This document shows positions 59,450 through 64,000 of a DNA stretch of 64,000 nucleotides, one piece after another (position 1 is the first letter of the stretch; every line of letters starts with the position of its first letter). The notes under the pieces are model-generated. The model was not told the DNA's origin. It made no database searches and worked only from the letters and a program-made list of their open reading frames with translations. The stretch spans positions 1,659,021-1,723,020 of the forward strand of contig OZ024788.1 of the NCBI GenBank assembly GCA_964017065.1. Reading direction: 5' to 3'. The DNA is from Haliclona indistincta. Its lineage: Eukaryota > Porifera > Demospongiae > Haplosclerida > Chalinidae. Position numbers and translations under genes: made by a program.

Positions 59450-59690
59450 ACTACTAGCTCTCCCTCTGCTACTGGGCTCTATCCTCTGCTACTGGCTCTA
59501 CCCTCAGCTACTGGCTCTACCCTCTGCTACTGGCTCTACCCTCTTGCTACTGGCTCTACCTTCTGCTACTGGCTCTACCCTCTGCTACTGGTTCTACCTT
59601 CTGCTACTGGCTCTACCCTCTGCTATGGGCTATACCCTCTGCTGCTGGGCTCTACCCTCTGCTACTGGCTCTACCTTCCCAAAAATGCTA
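59450..59690. repeat. CTACTGGCTCTACCCTCTG minisatellite
   Basis: About 12 copies of a 19-base unit with single-base changes. Related arrays (CTACTGGCTCTACTCTCTG) recur at 60570-60665 and 61690-61825 at the same place in each larger repeat. Confidence 0.92.
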
Positions 59691-62450
59691 CGGTACCAGT
59701 AATTTATAGTTGTTCTAAGGTTATGTACAAATGCTAAGCAGTATAGTAACCATGGATGCTACACTTCCTATGGCACAAGAGAGTGTACCATCTGTGGTTT
59801 TAGCAATATGCTAGGTTGTATGGTAGCAATATTAGAATGTATTAGCATGCTAGCTTACTATGCATGCGATGCGACATCATAGATAATAACAAGGTTAGTG
59901 AGTGTTTGTGTGTATCTGCTAGCGCGACATGACAGTGAGTGAGTCAGTGGGAGTGTATTATGAATCATCTTTAATAATGTTGCATGTGATATTGCTTTGC
60001 TGTTTCATTGATCTGTGATGTATTGATGTATACTAGCTAGTGTAGTCAAAGCCTTAGAATGAACATTGTGTACTGTAGGTAGTGTAGTCAAAGCTTTAGA
60101 TAGGTAGATAGCTAAAAATCAAGAGAGCAAAAAGAGGAGCAGGTCAACACAATCACTTGATCAAGAGACCATTATCAATCAATCAAGATCACGGTCAATC
60201 AAACAAGATTAGCAACAAACACTGCCTATCAATCAAGATCACTACCAATCAATCATGAACACTACCAATCAATGAGGATCACCGGCAATCAATCAATCAA
60301 GATCAATATAAGTCAAGCAGTACAGTCTCATTCCCTATCATGAACCACTGTATGAGGTCAGTGCACGTCACTGTATGTTAGCAGCATTGATCACTCAATC
60401 TACTACAGGGTCCAGTGTATAAACTCCTAACTTCAACTGGAGTTCAGGAATGGGTCTAGCAGTGAAATACACTGGACCATGAGGTAACAGTAGCTAGTGA
60501 TCTGTAACACACTCAATCACCTTTATCCACTACAGCTTCACTACATTATTGTTGCTACTGATGGCTAGCACAAGCTACTGGCTCTACTCTTTGCTACTGG
60601 ATCTACTCTCTGCTACAGGATCTACTCTCTAGTACTGGCTCTACTCTCAGTGCTACTGGCTTTACAACTGACCATTTCTACCCAAGATATTGCGGTACCA
60701 GTAATTTATAGTTGTTCTAAGGTTATGTACAAATGCTAAGAAGTATAGTAACCATGGATGCTACACTTTCTATGGCACAAGAGAGTGTGCCATCTGTGGT
60801 TTTAGCAATGCTAGGCTGTATGGTAGCAATGTTAGAATGTATTAGCATGCTAGCTTACTATGCGTGCGATGCGACATCACAAGGTTAGTGAGTGTTTGTG
60901 TGTATCTGCTAGCGCGGCATGACAGTGAGTGAGTCAGTGAGAGTGTATTATGAATCACCTTTAATAATGTTGCATGTGATATTGCTGTGCTGTTTCATTC
61001 AATTTTAATGCATTGATGTATGTTAGCTAGTGTAGTCAAAGCTTTAGAATGAACATTGTGCAGTATAGGTAGTGTAGCCAAAGCCTTAGCCAGGTAGATA
61101 TGTAGATAATTAGGTAGTATAGTCAAAGTTTTAGATAGGTAGATAGCTATCAAGAGAGCATGAAGAGGAGCAGAACCAAACAAGATGACCATCAACACAG
61201 ACTATCCAATCAAAACCACAATCAAGATCACCACCAATCAATCAAGATCGCTACCAATCAATCAAGATTACTACCAATCAATCAATCAAGATCACTACCA
61301 ATCAATCAAGATTACTACCAATCAATCAATCAAGATTGCTACCAATCAATCAAGATCGCTACCAATCAATCAATCAAGATTGCTACCAATCAATCAAGAT
61401 CACCATAATCTATCATGCAGTATAGTCTCATTCCCTATCAAATGGAACCGGTGTATGAGGTCAGTGCCACATCGCTGTATGCTAGCAGCATTGATCACTC
61501 AATCCACTACAGGGTCCAGTGTATAAACTCCTAACCTCAACTGGAGTTCAGGAATGGGACTATCAGTGAAACACACTGGACCATGAGGTAACAGTAGCTA
61601 GTGATCAGTAACGCACTCAATCACCTTTACCCGTAACCTGCTACAGCTTCACTATAATTATTATTGTTGCTACTGATGGCTACCACAAGCTACTAGGTCT
61701 ACTCTCTGCTACTGGCTCTACTCTCTGCTACAGGCTCTACTATCTGCTACTGGCTCTACTCTCTGCTACTGGCTCTACTCTCTGCTACTGGCTGCTACTG
61801 GCTCTACTCTCTGCTACTGGCTTTACAACTGACCATTTCTACCCAAGATATTGCGGTACCAGTAATTTATAGTTGTTCTAAGGTTATGTACAAATGCTAA
61901 GCAGTATAGTAACCATGGATGCTACACTTTCTATGGCACAAGAGAGTGTGCCATCTGTGGTTTTAGCAATGCTAGGCTGTATGGTAGCAATGTTAGAATG
62001 TATTAGCATGCTAGCTTACTAAGCGTGCGATGCGACATCATGGATAATAACAAGGTTAGTGAGTGTTTGTATGTATCTGCTAGCGCGGCATGTCAGTGAG
62101 TGAGTCAGTGAGAGTGTACGTATTATGAATCATCTTTAATAATGTTGCATGTGATATTGCTGTGCTGTTTCATTTAATTTTAATGCACTGATGTATGTTA
62201 GCTAGTGTAGTCATAGCCTTAGAATGAACATTGTGTAGTATAGGTAGTGTAGTCAGAGCCTAAGCCAGGAAGATAGGTAGATAGCTATCAAGAGAGCATG
62301 AAGAGGAGCAGACCCTGAACCACACAAGATCACCATCAACCCAAACTATACAGATCACTACCAATCAATCAAGATCACTGTTGCATGTGATATTGCTGTG
62401 ATATTTCATTGGTGCTAGCTTGTGTAGTAAAGCCTCAGTTAGGTAGCTAG
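59690..62450. repeat. Three tandem copies of a roughly 1.0-1.2 kb unit
   Basis: Each unit starts with CGGTACCAGTAATTTATAG at about 59691, 60692 and 61854, continues with the same CATGGATGCTACACTT and TATTAGCATGCTAGCTTACT segments, then a CAATCAATCAAGATCACTAC-type repeat and the minisatellite. The third copy is truncated. No coding content. Confidence 0.88.
61210..61400. repeat. ACCAATCAATCAAGAT repeat
   Basis: Short tandem units of AATCAATCAAGATYRCTACC, also present in weaker form at 60175-60310 and 62340-62380. The overlapping open frames are artefacts. Confidence 0.9.
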
Positions 62451-62737
62451 CTAGGTAATGTAGTCGAACCATTATAGAATGAACATTACTTTGTGCATAA
62501 TGAAAGCCTTAGTTATTAGGTAGATAGGTAGCCGAGAGTATGGAGATCAAGGCAACTAGGAAAGTTCTACTGGAGAAATCAGGATGCTTACAGATGGAAG
62601 ACAATTCAAGTTTCATCGTTGCGGTGAAGTCAACAGTCTGATGATGTGTTTACAATGCGTTTTGTTCTGTAGGAAACCATAGATACAAGCTGAAGATGAT
62701 AATAATATTACTGCTGTTGTTGTAAATAATTATGTCT

Positions 62738-63402
62738 AATGTGCTGGTTCAATGTAGCTCACCCCTCACTGGTCTGATGTAATGGTTCAATGTAGCTCAC
62801 TCCTCACTGGTCTAATGTACTGGTTCAATGTAGCTCACCCCTCACTGGTCTGATGTAATGGTTCAATGTAGCTCACTCCTCACTGGTCTAATGTACTGGT
62901 TCAATGTAGCTCACCCCTCACTGGTCTGATGTACTGGTTCAATGTAGCTCACTCCTCACTGGTCTGGTGTAATGGTTCAATGTAGCTCACTCCTCACTGG
63001 TCTAATGTACTGGTTCAATGTAGCTCACTCCTCACTGGTCTGGTGTAATGGTTCAATGTAGCTCACTCCTCACTGGTCTAATGTACTGGTTCAATGTAGC
63101 TCACTCCTCACTGGTCTAATGTACTGGTTCAATGTAGCTCACTCCTCACTGGTCTGATGTAATGGTTCAATGTAGCTCACCCCTCACTGGTCTGATGTAA
63201 TGGTTCAATGTAGCTCACCCCTCACTGGTCTGATGTAATGGTTCAATGTAGCTCACCCCTCACTGGTCTGATGTAATGGTTCAATGTAGCTCACCCCTCA
63301 CTGGTCTGATGTACTGGTTCAATGTAGCTCACCCCTCACTGGTCTGATGTACTGGTTCAATGTAGCTCACTCCTCACTGGTCTAATGTACTGGTTCAATG
63401 TA
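62738..63402. repeat. 38-bp minisatellite, about 17 copies
   Basis: Unit TGTAATGGTTCAATGTAGCT plus CACTCCTCACTGGTCTAA, with A/C and T/C variants that alternate along the array, which suggests a two-unit higher-order repeat. Confidence 0.95.
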
Positions 63403-63404
63403 GA

Positions 63405-63595
63405 TGAATTCATCGATACAATCACCGAGTCATCGATTCGATCACACCAATCACCGAGTCATCAATTCGATCAAACCAATCACCGAGTCATCGATTCGAT
63501 CAAACCAATTACCGAGTCATCGATTCGATCACACCAATCATCGAGTCATCGATTCGATCACACCAATAATCAGCTCATCGATTCAATTTCACTAA
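63405..63595. repeat. 29-bp minisatellite, about 6 copies
   Basis: Unit CATCGATTCGATCACACC plus AATCACCGAGT, directly adjoining the 38-bp array. Confidence 0.93.
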
Positions 63596-63840
63596 TTCAT
63601 GTTGTTTTCTTATTATCCTCGTGTGATTTCTCTAGATACATGTAGGTCTCAAGCAAGCAACAGAATCAAACTGATGGTATGGTATTGTTATTGTTTAACC
63701 ACATGTCTTTCAATACAGAATAAAAAGAAGATTCTTTTAAGAGAAGAATCATTATTAATCTTCATGCTCTTTTCTCAGCAGATAAATCAGCTATACAAAG
63801 ACACTCGTACTGTTACTGTTTATTAACATGCTATCTTTCT

Positions 63841-63903
63841 TAGCCTCTTCCCGGCTCCACTTCTCTCAAAACCGAGAGGAGCAGAGCCTGGGAATGAGGC
63901 TAG
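63841..63903. repeat. Compact imperfect inverted repeat
   Basis: TAGCCTCTTCCCGGCTC pairs with GAGCCTGGGAATGAGGCTA, with a short inner stem CTCTC/GAGAG. It looks like a very short foldback element. No gene is seen from here to the window end. Confidence 0.65.
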
Positions 63904-64000
63904 TTATTCTACAGATGCCTGTGTAAATACTGAAAGGTACCTGTTGCATATTGTCTTACCTCATTTTATTACAGCACAAGACCCCATTATTCAGTTTCTA

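Noticed and set aside
61160..61526. Asn-Gln-Ser repeat frames
   Set aside because: Translation of the CAATCAATCAAG repeat.

Overview
The window is animal nuclear DNA, most likely from a demosponge. Amphimedon queenslandica is my best guess, from gene content, AT richness and introns of about 45-60 bp; no marker gene confirms it. All gene models below were built by eye from GT-AG splice sites and reading-frame phase.

Layout. 1-3675 (+): the last eight exons of SEC31, the COPII outer-coat subunit, with two short inverted-repeat elements and a long CT microsatellite in its introns. 5158-34074 (+): a head-to-tail array of about 32 loci encoding one family of very small Cys-rich, probably zinc-binding proteins that I cannot match to a named family. 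By my reading 26 are intact, 4 are pseudogenes and 2 are fragments. Seventeen intact members carry two related Cys modules (D1 and D2) and nine carry only a D2-like module. 35765-36463 (+): a small secreted Cys-rich peptide gene.

36905-49710: two paralogous seven-exon genes on the minus strand encode four-pass membrane proteins that resemble the pannexin/innexin/LRRC8 large-pore channel superfamily, followed by a long cytosolic region. Between them lie a decayed partial third copy and, on the plus strand, an intronless locus (42624-45916) encoding signal peptide, leucine-rich repeats, transmembrane helix, pseudokinase, kinase-like domain and an IRE1/RNase L-type KEN ribonuclease domain. That locus is split by one frame change. 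51943-52142 is an assembly gap that cuts a multi-pass membrane protein gene (to 54035). 54298-54870 (-) is a decayed 3' piece of a 2-hydroxyacyl-CoA lyase (HACL1-like) gene next to a five-exon Death-domain gene (54971-56996, -). From 57 kb to the end I see no genes: one hAT-like MITE, three tandem copies of a roughly 1.1 kb unit, and minisatellites.

How it may fit together (inference). Many array genes have a TGACGT (CRE/bZIP-type) site 40-190 bp upstream of the ATG, often beside an AAAATAGAAC motif. Four promoter regions carry a diverged block that keeps a perfect NF-kB consensus in every copy, followed about 170-200 bp later by a common GACCACCTGATAGCTCC block. A tandem, fast-changing, apparently bZIP- and NF-kB-linked small-protein family, close to an LRR-kinase-RNase receptor, large-pore channels and a Death-domain protein, looks like an innate-immune or stress-response neighbourhood. 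Nothing in the sequence proves a functional link between these genes.
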